Assembly: GCF_000020365.1 (NCBI RefSeq)
Contig: NC_012108.1
Location: forward strand, 4,162,001 to 4,226,000
DNA length: 64,000 bases
Reading direction: 5' to 3'
DNA from: Desulforapulum autotrophicum HRM2
Lineage (GTDB): Bacteria > Desulfobacterota > Desulfobacteria > Desulfobacterales > Desulfobacteraceae
The stretch's first letter is position 1; the number at the start of each line of letters is the position of its first letter. Shown here piece after piece: positions 1 to 8,262 of this stretch. A program made the position numbers and the translations under genes. A model generated the notes under the pieces. It was not told the DNA's origin, made no database searches, and worked only from the letters and a program-made list of their open reading frames with translations.

Positions 1-406
1 ACACATCCGTTTTTGGATTGTTTTTTGCTACGGGAACAGGTGTTGCCCTGGCAAGAAGGGATTCGGCCCTGGAGAGCAGCAGGTTGATGCTGATGATCCG
101 TGAGTCAAGGGAGTCGTTCAGCCCCTGTATGAGGTTTTTTTTATCCCGTATCTGGCCATCAAAGCTCTTTGCAGCAGCATCGGCTTCTTTGACAAGGGGT
201 TCCAGCATATCAATGATCTGGGATGCGGTGCGGACGGCATCTTTTGCACCTTTGTCCGTTTTTTCAAGGACATTTTTTTCCCGGGATTTTTTGTCACTGG
301 CCTGTTTTTTCAGGCGGCCCAGAAGCGCCATGAACAGCCCAAGCAGCACAAGGTCAATAAAGAGCTGAACCCCGGACCAGAATTTGAGTGAAAAGAGTAT
401 GGTCAT
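1..406 (-). CDS. Small membrane-anchored coiled-coil protein, C-terminus beyond window
   Basis: This gene runs off the left edge, so only about 135 N-terminal residues are visible. The ATG at 406 shares an ATGA overlap with the stop of the upstream gene, so the two are translationally coupled. The protein starts MTILFSLKFWSGVQLFIDLV; residues about 9-30 form one transmembrane helix. A lysine- and glutamate-rich, probably coiled-coil cytoplasmic region follows (KKQASDKKSREKNVLEKTDK). It is the last visible gene of the flagellar operon after fliA and the FliL-like gene. Its position and layout recall the DUF2802-type proteins found at the ends of flagellar operons, but the diagnostic C-terminus is missing, so no function is assigned. 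Confidence 0.7.
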   Translation of the reverse strand, partial: MTILFSLKFWSGVQLFIDLVLLGLFMALLGRLKKQASDKKSREKNVLEKTDKGAKDAVRTASQIIDMLEPLVKEADAAAKSFDGQIRDKKNLIQGLNDSLDSRIISINLLLSRAESLLARATPVPVAKNNPKTDV

Positions 407-699
407 GCAATGGTATCAAGCAGGTTTCCGGTCATGTCCGGTGGCTGCTCCCCCTTTGTTTGTCGCTTTGCCCGGGCCTTGTCTGCCGATCCCTTGTCTT
501 TTTTTTTCTTTTCCCTGTCAGACGCCACCTCCGGGGAGCTGTTGGATTCAGGCACGGTTGACCGTTCAACAATTTCCTTTGCCGCCTGCTGTGCCGCAAG
601 CTGTTCCGGGTCCGGGTTGTTGGGCCGAACGTGATGGGTGGCCTCGTGCAACACCCCGGACTGCTGAACAACAACATTGTGACCTGGTATGGTAGTCAT
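403..699 (-). CDS. Small charged cytoplasmic protein of the flagellar operon
   Basis: I do not recognise this 98-residue protein. The ATG at 699 is chosen because a GGAG ribosome-binding site (AGAAGGAGAGCC) lies just upstream and it begins 10 nt after the preceding gene ends; a longer reading to 750 would run into that gene. The protein starts MTTIPGHNVVVQQSGVLHEA and has no signal peptide or membrane segment. The N-terminal half contains His/Asn-rich HEATHHVRPNNPDPEQLAAQ. The C-terminal half is strongly basic (DREKKKKDKGSADKARAKRQ). Its coupling to the following membrane-protein gene and its place behind fliA suggest a flagellum- or motility-linked accessory role, which is inference from context. 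Confidence 0.6.
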   Translation of the reverse strand: MTTIPGHNVVVQQSGVLHEATHHVRPNNPDPEQLAAQQAAKEIVERSTVPESNSSPEVASDREKKKKDKGSADKARAKRQTKGEQPPDMTGNLLDTIA

Positions 700-709
700 G
701 GCTCTCCTT

Positions 710-2164
710 CTATCCAGTGCTGAAGACCTTAAACTGAACCTGTTCCACATACCTGCCCGGCAGGGAACGGTTTAAGGCCTCTTTTATCTTGTCCAAAAGA
801 TCCGCCTCTGTAACCTTATCGATCTTTTCCGAAGCAAGGGCCCGATCCATGGCTTCAAAAATAATATCCCTGTAAAGGGCCAGGTGGCTGTTAATCTCGG
901 TTGCAGCCCTTGCATCCGAGTAATCAATGGAAACACTGGCCGTGACATAGACAAACTCAACCTTTCCTCCCGGCACCAGCACAACAAAATTTTCCAGGAC
1001 CATATTCCCCGGGCCTGACAAAACGTCATCACCCCGGGGCAGATCTCCTTGAACACTTACGGCCTCAGGCGCCACGGTTTTTGGGACATCAGCCACCTGT
1101 CGGGGCCCTGGAATCACCCTGGGCTCCTTTTCTCCAAAAAACATGAAATAAGCCACAGGCAGGGCGACCAGAACCAGGCAAACCGCCAGACCGGCCACCA
1201 TGATTTTTTTGGATTGATACCATTTCCCGGCAGGTACGGGGTCGTCAGGGGGCGATTCAACGGCCTGAGTTACAGGCTCTCTTACCTCTTCCAGAACCAC
1301 CTGGAGATCTTCTTCAAGGGGCAGTTCCCCATCTGCATCCCCCGTTGGGGGGCTGTCAAGGGCGCCAATGATATCCTCATCCTCCTCTTCAGAACTTCGC
1401 AGGAGCTCATCAATGTCGTCCTGGGAGATGAGGTCATTCACGTCGGAATCCTCTTCAGGCAGGTCATCCCTGAGAAGGTCATCAATGTCGGTCTGGGCAA
1501 TGGTCTCATCCCCGGACAGCGGTGCAGGTTCAACCCCAAGCTCAACCGGCAATTCTGCCACCAGGTCCGGTTCCGGTTCTGGTTCTGAAAGTGGCTCAAT
1601 TCCCCGATCCTTTTCCAGGTCCAGTTCAGGCTCAACCCCCAGGTCCGGTTCAGGTTCTGATTCAAATGCTGCCCCGGATTCCGCTTCCCCGGCCAAGAGT
1701 CTGTCAATTGTCTCCTGGGTGACCAGGTTCTCCTCAATGGACACTGCCTGGGATTCATCAATAACGCTTTCCCCATCCAGAGACATTTCACGGGCCGTCC
1801 CAGGCCCCGCCTGGACCGACGACGCCCCGGCCATGATTTTTCCGTCCCCCAGAGGGGCGATATCTTCACCCCCATCGGGCATGGCAGATTTCATGAGCCG
1901 GTCAATATCCTCCTGGGAAACCAATTCCAGATCATCGTCATCCAGATCCGACACCCCATCGTCTTCAGGAGAATCAAACACCTCGGATGACGTATTCAGA
2001 AGATTATCGATGTCATCCTGGGAAAGGGCTCCCATTTCATCTTCTGCCGCATCTTCCCCCAGGTCAAAAAGGGATTCCGCACCATCAAAAGACGAATCGT
2101 TCAGCAGGGTGTCAATATCATCCTGGGAGATCAGGATATCATCATCACTGCCGGATTTAGACAT
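710..2164 (-). CDS. FliL-like membrane protein with six FliM/FliN-type SQDDIDxLL motifs
   Basis: This 484-residue protein has two unlike halves. The acidic cytoplasmic half (1-315) carries six copies of a short motif, SQDDIDTLL (13-21), SQDDIDNLL (48-56), SQEDIDRLM (83-91), TQETIDRLL (149-157), AQTDIDDLL (223-231) and SQDDIDELL (247-255). The copies are separated by Asp/Glu/Pro-rich linkers. The motif matches the start of the FliM encoded in this window ([13 protein letters not shown]). A single transmembrane helix (320-343) follows. The remaining ~140 residues resemble the periplasmic FliL domain (VLENFVVLVPGG..., then a YRDIIFEAMDRAL helix). The start codon follows the fliA stop directly. 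A bona fide fliL is present elsewhere, so this is a second, modified FliL-like protein. A scaffold between the switch complex and the stator or envelope is possible but is inference. Confidence 0.8.
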   Translation of the reverse strand: MSKSGSDDDILISQDDIDTLLNDSSFDGAESLFDLGEDAAEDEMGALSQDDIDNLLNTSSEVFDSPEDDGVSDLDDDDLELVSQEDIDRLMKSAMPDGGEDIAPLGDGKIMAGASSVQAGPGTAREMSLDGESVIDESQAVSIEENLVTQETIDRLLAGEAESGAAFESEPEPDLGVEPELDLEKDRGIEPLSEPEPEPDLVAELPVELGVEPAPLSGDETIAQTDIDDLLRDDLPEEDSDVNDLISQDDIDELLRSSEEEDEDIIGALDSPPTGDADGELPLEEDLQVVLEEVREPVTQAVESPPDDPVPAGKWYQSKKIMVAGLAVCLVLVALPVAYFMFFGEKEPRVIPGPRQVADVPKTVAPEAVSVQGDLPRGDDVLSGPGNMVLENFVVLVPGGKVEFVYVTASVSIDYSDARAATEINSHLALYRDIIFEAMDRALASEKIDKVTEADLLDKIKEALNRSLPGRYVEQVQFKVFSTG

Positions 2165-2992
2165 TTAAGACCCCTCAACGGAAGTGCTGCTTCCATAATA
2201 GTCCTTGATTTTTACCTTGAGCTTGATCAGGATGGCCGTATGTATCTGGCAGATCCTTGATTCCGTGAGCGTCAACACCTCACCGATTTCCTTGAGGGTG
2301 AGCTCCTCATAGTAGTAAAGGGATACGACCAGCTGCTCTTTTTCGGTCAGGGTCGTAACGGCTCTGGCAAGAACACCTTTAAGCTCCTCCCTGTCAAGCA
2401 GATCGGCAGGCGTGTGCTCCCCCTTGATGCCTGCTTGAAATCGTGTCATGGACGAGGTATCATTATCCCCTGTTCGGATAAAGGCGTCAAGGCTCAGAAT
2501 GGCGGCTCCATGGATGTCTGTGAGCATATCGTAATAGGACTCAAGGGGCACTTCAAGGAGTTTGGCCACCTCATTGTCCGATGCAGGCCCCTTTTTTTTG
2601 TCCTCTATGGCCTTGACCGCCCTTGAAATATCCTGAATCTTTTTTCTCATGGATCTGGAGTAGGTATCCATGCTTCTGAGTTCGTCCAGGATGGCGCCTT
2701 TTATTCGGTACTGGGCATAGGTTTTAAGGCTGACATGCTTGCCTGAATCGAACTTGTCCACCGCATCAATGAGGCCGAGGGAACCAGCACTCACAAGCTC
2801 GTCAAACAACACGCTGGATGGAAGCCTCCGGGCGAAACGCGACGCTATCTGTCTCACCAGAAAGGCGTACTCCACAATCATCGCCTCCCGGTCACCCCCT
2901 CTTTGCCCTGTTATATTCCCATAGGGTTTTACCATTGGTTCAATTGCCCCTGTCAGATTATGTCCACCCTTTGGCCTTTGCCCATGACTCAC
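2165..2992 (-). CDS. fliA: Flagellar sigma factor FliA (sigma-28)
   Basis: This 275-residue sigma factor directs RNA polymerase to late flagellar promoters. Region 2 is clear (VLFDELVSAGSLGLIDAVDK, then YAQYRIKGAILDELRSMD), and region 4 ends in a helix-turn-helix (LTLKEIGEVLTLTESRICQI). The RIKGAILDELRS block is characteristic of sigma-28 rather than sigma-70 proteins. Its ATG overlaps the flhG stop by 4 nt. The next gene, the FliL-like protein, starts at the base after its TAA. Its place at the end of the flhA-flhF-flhG string matches other polar flagellar systems. A 4-bp gene overlap and no visible promoter imply it is made from the fliL/flhA transcript and so depends on sigma-54 activation upstream. 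No anti-sigma factor flgM is visible in the window. Confidence 0.95.
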   Translation of the reverse strand: MSHGQRPKGGHNLTGAIEPMVKPYGNITGQRGGDREAMIVEYAFLVRQIASRFARRLPSSVLFDELVSAGSLGLIDAVDKFDSGKHVSLKTYAQYRIKGAILDELRSMDTYSRSMRKKIQDISRAVKAIEDKKKGPASDNEVAKLLEVPLESYYDMLTDIHGAAILSLDAFIRTGDNDTSSMTRFQAGIKGEHTPADLLDREELKGVLARAVTTLTEKEQLVVSLYYYEELTLKEIGEVLTLTESRICQIHTAILIKLKVKIKDYYGSSTSVEGS

Positions 2993-3900
2993 CTGGCAGG
3001 GTCAAGGTCAAGAATTCGCCCCATGAAAAATTTAATATTCCCATCGGATCCCGGTCTTAGTTTTGATTCCGCCATTTTTTGAGCCAGCCCCCCAATGCTC
3101 ATTGCCGAAGGTGATTGGGGCGCATATTCAACAACCGTACTTCGCTTGAGAACGGCCTTTTGAAGATTCTCATCCATGGGAATGTATCCAAAATATTCAA
3201 GCACAACATTTCCCAGGAATTTATCAATGGCGCCGCTAAGGGAAGCGTAAACAGATTTGGCCTCTCGTTCAGACTTTACCATGTTTACCACAAGTTTAAA
3301 ATACTTGATACCGTGATCCCTTGAAAGCACCTTCATCAACGCATAGGCATCGGTGATCGAAGTCGGCTCCCGGGTTGCAATGACGATGTTCTCGTCTGAA
3401 GCCACATTAAAATAGAGCACATTTGACGAGATCCCAGCCCCCGTGTCCACAAGAACAAAGTCAGCCATCTCCTCCAGGGCCTCAAATTCAGACAAGAGGT
3501 TGAGCTTTTCACCGTCTGAAAGCTGGGTAAGATTGGCAAACCCGCTACCACCGGGAATGATCTTCACCCCATGGTCGGTTGTCACAATCACCTGTTTGAG
3601 TTTTTTCTCCCCGCTCAGGATGTGGCCAATGTTGTAGCGCGGCCTCAGGTTGAAAAGAATGTCAATGTTGGCAAGTCCCACATCGGCATCCACAACCACC
3701 ACCCGTTTTCCCAGTTTTGTCAGGGCAAGGGCAAGGCTTCCCACGCAATGGCTTTTGCCGACACCTCCCTTACCGCTTGTCACGGCAACCACCCTTGGCA
3801 TCGACCGACGACCCGGTGCCCTTGATGCCGTCCGGCCCCTTGACAGGGTGTTTGATTCTACAATTGTTCTAAGCCCGCTTGCCTGATCCACCTGATCCAC
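2989..3900 (-). CDS. flhG: FlhG (FleN/YlxH) MinD-like ATPase controlling flagellar number
   Basis: This is a 303-residue MinD/ParA-family ATPase. The deviant Walker A KGGVGKS is at 44-50, the switch regions are DADVGLANIDIL and VLVDTGAGISSN, and a C-terminal basic/amphipathic stretch could bind membrane. Near the N-terminus, DQASGLR (5-11) matches the DQAxxLR motif known in FlhG to stimulate the GTPase FlhF, which is encoded just upstream. The start is a GTG at 3900 with AGGAGGT five bases before it. The first codons repeat (GTG GAT CAG twice), so a GTG at 3891 is also possible; both keep DQASGLR. It overlaps fliA by 4 nt. The likely role is limiting flagellar number at the pole together with FlhF. 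Confidence 0.93.
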   Translation of the reverse strand: MDQVDQASGLRTIVESNTLSRGRTASRAPGRRSMPRVVAVTSGKGGVGKSHCVGSLALALTKLGKRVVVVDADVGLANIDILFNLRPRYNIGHILSGEKKLKQVIVTTDHGVKIIPGGSGFANLTQLSDGEKLNLLSEFEALEEMADFVLVDTGAGISSNVLYFNVASDENIVIATREPTSITDAYALMKVLSRDHGIKYFKLVVNMVKSEREAKSVYASLSGAIDKFLGNVVLEYFGYIPMDENLQKAVLKRSTVVEYAPQSPSAMSIGGLAQKMAESKLRPGSDGNIKFFMGRILDLDPAR

Positions 3901-3913
3901 CTGATACCTCCTT

Positions 3914-5020
3914 TTATCCCTGTTCCCGGCCCAGCATGATTCCCAGAAGATCCTGGGGGGTCGGAACGATTAAGTCCTCAGGGACACGTTGCCCATTAGT
4001 CACAAAAGAGATGGGCAGTCTCAAATCTCCCACCTGATCCATTATTTTTCCACATTGCCGCGTTTCGTCAATCTTTGTAAAAACGTAGGATTCAGGATTC
4101 AATGCAGAAAAGGCCTTTGCCGATTCCCGCATATTGAAAAATCCGGTTGTCACGCTTAGAACAAGGTGAACCGAAACCTTAAAGCCACCGTCGAGCACAT
4201 GGGCCACTTCTTCCATCCTCGGGGTATCCGAAGGACTGTGGCCTGCCGTATCAATGAGCACAACATCCATCTGCCCCATTCGCTCCAGGGCCTTGACCAG
4301 ATCGTCCCGGTTATAGGCGGGAACACACATGACGCCCATGATGGTTCCATAGGACTTCAACTGTTCAAATGCCCCCATGCGATAGCTGTCAATGGAGATG
4401 AGTCCCACATTTTTTTTCCCCTGGAACTTAAGCCGTGCCGCAAGTTTTGCAATGGTGGTGGTCTTGCCCACACCGGTGGGACCCACAAAAGCTGCGGCAT
4501 GGGGCATACCCGGAACGCCTTGATCTTCGGCAAAGGGGTCCACGGTTTTGACCTGCCGCAAACACTCTTTGAGCACATACCGCTTGAGCAGGGCGCTGTT
4601 TCCAGACCCTTTGCCGTAAATGCCATCCATGGATTCACAGGCATTTTTAACCAGCATCTTCGCCTTTTTTTCCGAAACCCCGGTCCTCAGCAAGGCGGCA
4701 AACAACCCTGCTGATTCTGAATGATCCGCCATGAGCGATTCAAGACCATTGCCGAACCCCACAAGGGAGATAAGATCCTTGATTGCGGCAAGTTCCTCCC
4801 TGAGGGGTGCAAAGCCGTCCTCCGGGTTATGGGTTTCGGCAGTTTTCCGGGGCTCGGTCTTGGGGGCAGCTTCAATTTCAAACATCTGCCCGGCATAGGG
4901 ATCACGGGGACTCTTTGGGACCCTGCGGGTGGAAAGAATCATTGCGTCCGGCCCCAGTTCTTCCTTGACCGATGCCATGGCCTCCTGAACCGTTCGAGCT
5001 CTAAAATTTTTTACTCTCAT
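3914..5020 (-). CDS. flhF: FlhF SRP-type GTPase for polar flagellar placement
   Basis: This 368-residue protein is an SRP-family GTPase. It starts with the FlhF-specific B domain (MRVKNFRARTVQEAMASVKEELGPDAMIL). A variable N region follows, then the NG domain with P-loop GPTGVGKTTTIAKLAARL, the SRP-type DSYRMGAFEQLKSYG block, the G3 region VVLIDTAGHSP and the G4 TKID (VFTKIDETRQCG). In other polar flagellates FlhF recruits the first basal-body components to the pole and is controlled by FlhG. The ATG overlaps the flhA stop by 4 nt and flhG follows 13 nt later. This is the usual flhA-flhF-flhG order and supports a polar flagellum here. Confidence 0.95.
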   Translation of the reverse strand: MRVKNFRARTVQEAMASVKEELGPDAMILSTRRVPKSPRDPYAGQMFEIEAAPKTEPRKTAETHNPEDGFAPLREELAAIKDLISLVGFGNGLESLMADHSESAGLFAALLRTGVSEKKAKMLVKNACESMDGIYGKGSGNSALLKRYVLKECLRQVKTVDPFAEDQGVPGMPHAAAFVGPTGVGKTTTIAKLAARLKFQGKKNVGLISIDSYRMGAFEQLKSYGTIMGVMCVPAYNRDDLVKALERMGQMDVVLIDTAGHSPSDTPRMEEVAHVLDGGFKVSVHLVLSVTTGFFNMRESAKAFSALNPESYVFTKIDETRQCGKIMDQVGDLRLPISFVTNGQRVPEDLIVPTPQDLLGIMLGREQG

Positions 5021-7107
5021 TGCAGCTTGACCTTTCCTCCTGCCTGCAGGTTGATGTCATCCACGATCTCCGCATGGGAAATCACAAACACCGACGGCAG
5101 GGCATGTTCAATCAACTTCCGAAAATGGCGCCTTAAGCCCGGTGAACACATGATAACAGGCTGTACATCCGAAGCAAGTTGTTTTTCTACCGCTGTTGAT
5201 GCTGAGGCGATGATCTTCTCTGCAATCTTTGGATCAAGGGCAAGATAGGAGCCGTGTTCCGTGTGTTTGATGTTCTTGCCCAGAAGATCTTCAACCTCCC
5301 GGTCCAGGGTGATCACCTGGAGGGTTTTGTTTGCCCCGTAAAACGAGGCAAGCATGCCCTTTGCAATTTTCTGGCGGACATATTCGGTCAGCAGGTCCGG
5401 GTCCTTGCCCATGGGTGCGTAATCCGCAAGGGTCTCCACAATGGTCAACAGATTCCTGATGGAAATCCGTTCGCGCAACAGATTCTGGAGCACCTTTTGA
5501 ACAACGCCGATGGAAAGAAGATTGGGTACCAGTTCCTCAACGGCCTTGGGGGTTGTTTTGGCAAGGTTGTCCAGCAGGTGCTGCACCTCCTGGCGGCCCA
5601 GAAGATCATAGGCGTTGTTTCTGATGATCTCGGTAAGATGGGTGGCGATCACCGTTGAGTTGTCCACCACCGTGTAACCTGCAAACTTGGCAGCATCCTC
5701 TTTGTCCTGGGGAATCCACAATGCCGGCAGGTGAAAGGCGGGTTCCGTGGTGGCAATACCCTCCATGGGCTGGGCCGTCCCGCCCGGATCCATGGCAAGC
5801 AGATGATTGACCATGAGCTCGGTCCCGGCAGCCTCCACACCCTTGATCATCACCCGGTACTGGGCCGGACTGAGCTTGAGATTGTCCCTTATGTGAATCG
5901 GTGGAATGACAATGCCCAGCTCACTTGCAAACTGACGCCGAATGGCCCGAATTCGACCCAGAAGGGTGCCGTCCTGCTGCTTGTCCACCAGGGGAATAAG
6001 CCCGTACCCGACCTCAAGTTCAATGGTGTCCATGGTCAGGAGGTGGTCCACCTCTTCCGGGCCTCCGTCCTCTGCCTCATCTTCGGGTGCAGTGCCGATC
6101 TCGGCGTCTTCCTCGACAGCCCCGTGTCTGCCCACAAAATACCAGCACCCGCCACCGAGAAGAAGGGAAAGGGTCATGAAAGGAAAGGCGGGAAGCCCCG
6201 GTACAAGGCCGAAGCAGAAAACAATCACCGACCCCACATAAACGGGTGTTGTCGAAGAGAGAAGATGGGTGGCAAACTCTTTTCCCATGCGGTTTTCAGA
6301 ACCGGATCGAGACACCAGAAGACCGGCGGCCGTGGAGATGAGCAGGGCTGGAATCTGGGACACAAGACCGTCCCCCACGGTTAAGAGGGTATAGTTAGCA
6401 AGGGCATCGGCCATGGGCATGCCCTGCTGAACCACACCGATGATAAACCCGCCGGCAATGTTGATCATGGTGATAATGATGCCGGCAATGGCATCCCCCC
6501 TGACAAACTTGCTGGCACCGTCCATGGCCCCGTGGAATTCAGACTCCTTTGCAACACCCCGTCGCCGTTGCCCAGCCTCGACCTCGTCAATCATACCGGC
6601 GTTTAAATCTGCATCAATGGCCATCTGCTTGCCCGGCATGGCGTCCAGGGTGAAACGGGCTGCAACCTCTGCAATTCTGCCAGCACCCTTTGTAATAACC
6701 ATGAAGTTGATCAGCACCAGGATAATGAAAATAATCATTCCCACCACATAGTTGCCACCCACCACAAAGTTGCCAAAGCTCATGATGATGGATCCTGCGG
6801 CCAGGGGGCCTTCACTGCCGTGGAGCAGGATCAGCCTTGTGGAGGCAACGTTCAGGGACAACCTGAAGAGAGTCAACACCAGGAGCATGGACGGAAAGAT
6901 GAAAAAATCCAGCGGTGCCTTGGTGTACATGGTGGTGATCAGCACGATAACGGCAAAGGTGATGCTCAGGGCCAGAAAAAAATCAAGAAAAATCGGAGGG
7001 ATGGGCAGAATCATGGCCATGAGAATACCGATCAGGGCAAAGATCATTGCAATGTCGGAAGATTCCCTTTTTAAACCGGCCAGGATTCCCGTTGCTTCAG
7101 CTGCCAT
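5017..7107 (-). CDS. flhA: FlhA, export gate protein of the flagellar type III secretion system
   Basis: This 696-residue protein is full length for FlhA. The N-terminal half has about eight transmembrane segments with the conserved motif PSMLLVLTLFRLSLNVASTR and a long conserved cytoplasmic loop (LDAMPGKQMAIDADLNAGMI). The C-terminal half is the cytoplasmic FlhA-C domain that docks chaperone-substrate complexes (EVGYGLIPLVDKQQDGTLLG and onward). It forms the nonameric export gate under the MS ring together with FlhB, FliP, FliQ and FliR, all encoded upstream. The ATG at 7107 has AGGAG nine bases before it. A 79-bp gap separates it from flhB; I saw no promoter or hairpin there. Confidence 0.97.
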   Translation of the reverse strand: MAAEATGILAGLKRESSDIAMIFALIGILMAMILPIPPIFLDFFLALSITFAVIVLITTMYTKAPLDFFIFPSMLLVLTLFRLSLNVASTRLILLHGSEGPLAAGSIIMSFGNFVVGGNYVVGMIIFIILVLINFMVITKGAGRIAEVAARFTLDAMPGKQMAIDADLNAGMIDEVEAGQRRRGVAKESEFHGAMDGASKFVRGDAIAGIIITMINIAGGFIIGVVQQGMPMADALANYTLLTVGDGLVSQIPALLISTAAGLLVSRSGSENRMGKEFATHLLSSTTPVYVGSVIVFCFGLVPGLPAFPFMTLSLLLGGGCWYFVGRHGAVEEDAEIGTAPEDEAEDGGPEEVDHLLTMDTIELEVGYGLIPLVDKQQDGTLLGRIRAIRRQFASELGIVIPPIHIRDNLKLSPAQYRVMIKGVEAAGTELMVNHLLAMDPGGTAQPMEGIATTEPAFHLPALWIPQDKEDAAKFAGYTVVDNSTVIATHLTEIIRNNAYDLLGRQEVQHLLDNLAKTTPKAVEELVPNLLSIGVVQKVLQNLLRERISIRNLLTIVETLADYAPMGKDPDLLTEYVRQKIAKGMLASFYGANKTLQVITLDREVEDLLGKNIKHTEHGSYLALDPKIAEKIIASASTAVEKQLASDVQPVIMCSPGLRRHFRKLIEHALPSVFVISHAEIVDDINLQAGGKVKLQ

Positions 7108-7186
7108 TCAATTTTCTCCTGTGAAATCCATTTCAATCAACACGGGCGACCGTTCTTTGACACCATTGCCAAAAGGTTGACGCGGC

Positions 7187-8260
7187 CTAGAGGGTTCTGC
7201 CCTTGAGTTTGTATACCTGGGCAAGGAGTTCTGCCACGGCCTGGAATTCTTCCGTGGGCACCTCCTGGCCTACCTCAACAATCTTATACAAATTCCGGGC
7301 CAACGCTTTATTTTCAACCAGGGGAACATTGGATTCTTCGGCAATCCTTCTGATATTGGCGGCAACGGCTCCAGCCCCCTTGGCCACGATCGTTGGCGCA
7401 TTCATGGTCATACCGTCATATCGGATGGCAATGGCAAGCCGGGTTGGGTTGGTCACCACCACATCCGCCTCGGGAACGTCGCTCATCATTCTTTTTCTTG
7501 CCGCAGTTGCCTGGAGTTGGCGGATTCTTGCCTTGACCTGTGGGTCTCCTTCTGCCTGCTTGTGCTCGTCCTTGACCTCCTGTTTGGTCATTTTCTGGTC
7601 TTCCATGAACTTCCAGCGCTGGAACGCAAAATCGATCGCGGCCAGAACCGCCATGACAAGAATCACCTTGATGAAAATTTCAAGGGAAACCTTGAGGACA
7701 TAGAGAAGAATGGCCGCCACACCGTGGTCATAGAGTCGGATGATATTTTCCACCTCGGATTTAACGACCATATAGGTGACCCCGAAAATAATGGCAATCT
7801 TGAGAATGCTCTTTAAAAATTCCATGAGCGCCCGGGATGAGAACTTCTGGGCAAATCCCTTGATGGGGTCGATACGGGAGAATTTGGGTGCAACGGCCTT
7901 CCAGGAAAGGACAAACCCCACCTGGAAGATATTTGAGACAAGGGCAGCAACAAAGACCGCCAGAAGCAGTGGACCCAGAATGATGAACAGTCGCTGGGTG
8001 GCCACAAACAAAAGATGCACCACCGCCACATCATTAGAAAGAGGAATCCCGGTAAAGGAAAGGCCATCCTGCAGGACCAGGATCAGCCGCTGGTAAATAA
8101 AAAAGGCAAAGGCATTAAGTGCAAGGACCCCGGCCAGGAGAACCACCACCGAAGGGACTTCGGTACTCTTGGCAACCTGTCCCTCTTCCCTTGCCTTTTC
8201 GAGCTTTTTGGAACTTGCACCTTCAGTTTTCTCTCCGCCGCCGCCTGGATCTTCAGCCAT
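7187..8260 (-). CDS. flhB: FlhB, substrate-specificity switch of flagellar export
   Basis: This 357-residue protein has four transmembrane helices in its first ~210 residues. A cytoplasmic linker follows (FMEDQKMTKQEVKDEHKQAE) and then the autocleaved C-terminal domain. The cleavage site reads VVTNPTRLAIAIRYD: Asn-Pro-Thr is intact, but the usual His of NPTH is Arg. FlhB and FliK together switch export from rod/hook to filament subunits after hook completion. The N-terminus is hydrophilic (MAEDPGGGGEKTEGASSKKL) as is typical. The gene begins 2 nt after fliR. Cleavage between Asn and Pro should still be possible, since the His is not the catalytic residue in studied homologues; that transfer to this protein is inference. 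Confidence 0.95.
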   Translation of the reverse strand: MAEDPGGGGEKTEGASSKKLEKAREEGQVAKSTEVPSVVVLLAGVLALNAFAFFIYQRLILVLQDGLSFTGIPLSNDVAVVHLLFVATQRLFIILGPLLLAVFVAALVSNIFQVGFVLSWKAVAPKFSRIDPIKGFAQKFSSRALMEFLKSILKIAIIFGVTYMVVKSEVENIIRLYDHGVAAILLYVLKVSLEIFIKVILVMAVLAAIDFAFQRWKFMEDQKMTKQEVKDEHKQAEGDPQVKARIRQLQATAARKRMMSDVPEADVVVTNPTRLAIAIRYDGMTMNAPTIVAKGAGAVAANIRRIAEESNVPLVENKALARNLYKIVEVGQEVPTEEFQAVAELLAQVYKLKGRTL

Positions 8261-8262
8261 GG

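Noticed and set aside
1368-2168. 266-residue Ser-rich + strand ORF
   Set aside because: It is antisense to the FliL-like gene and mirrors its Asp/Glu-rich codons; low-complexity composition with no ribosome-binding site.
7108-7186. Separate promoter for flhA
   Set aside because: No GG-N10-GC or TTGACA/TATAAT pair is seen in this 79-bp gap.
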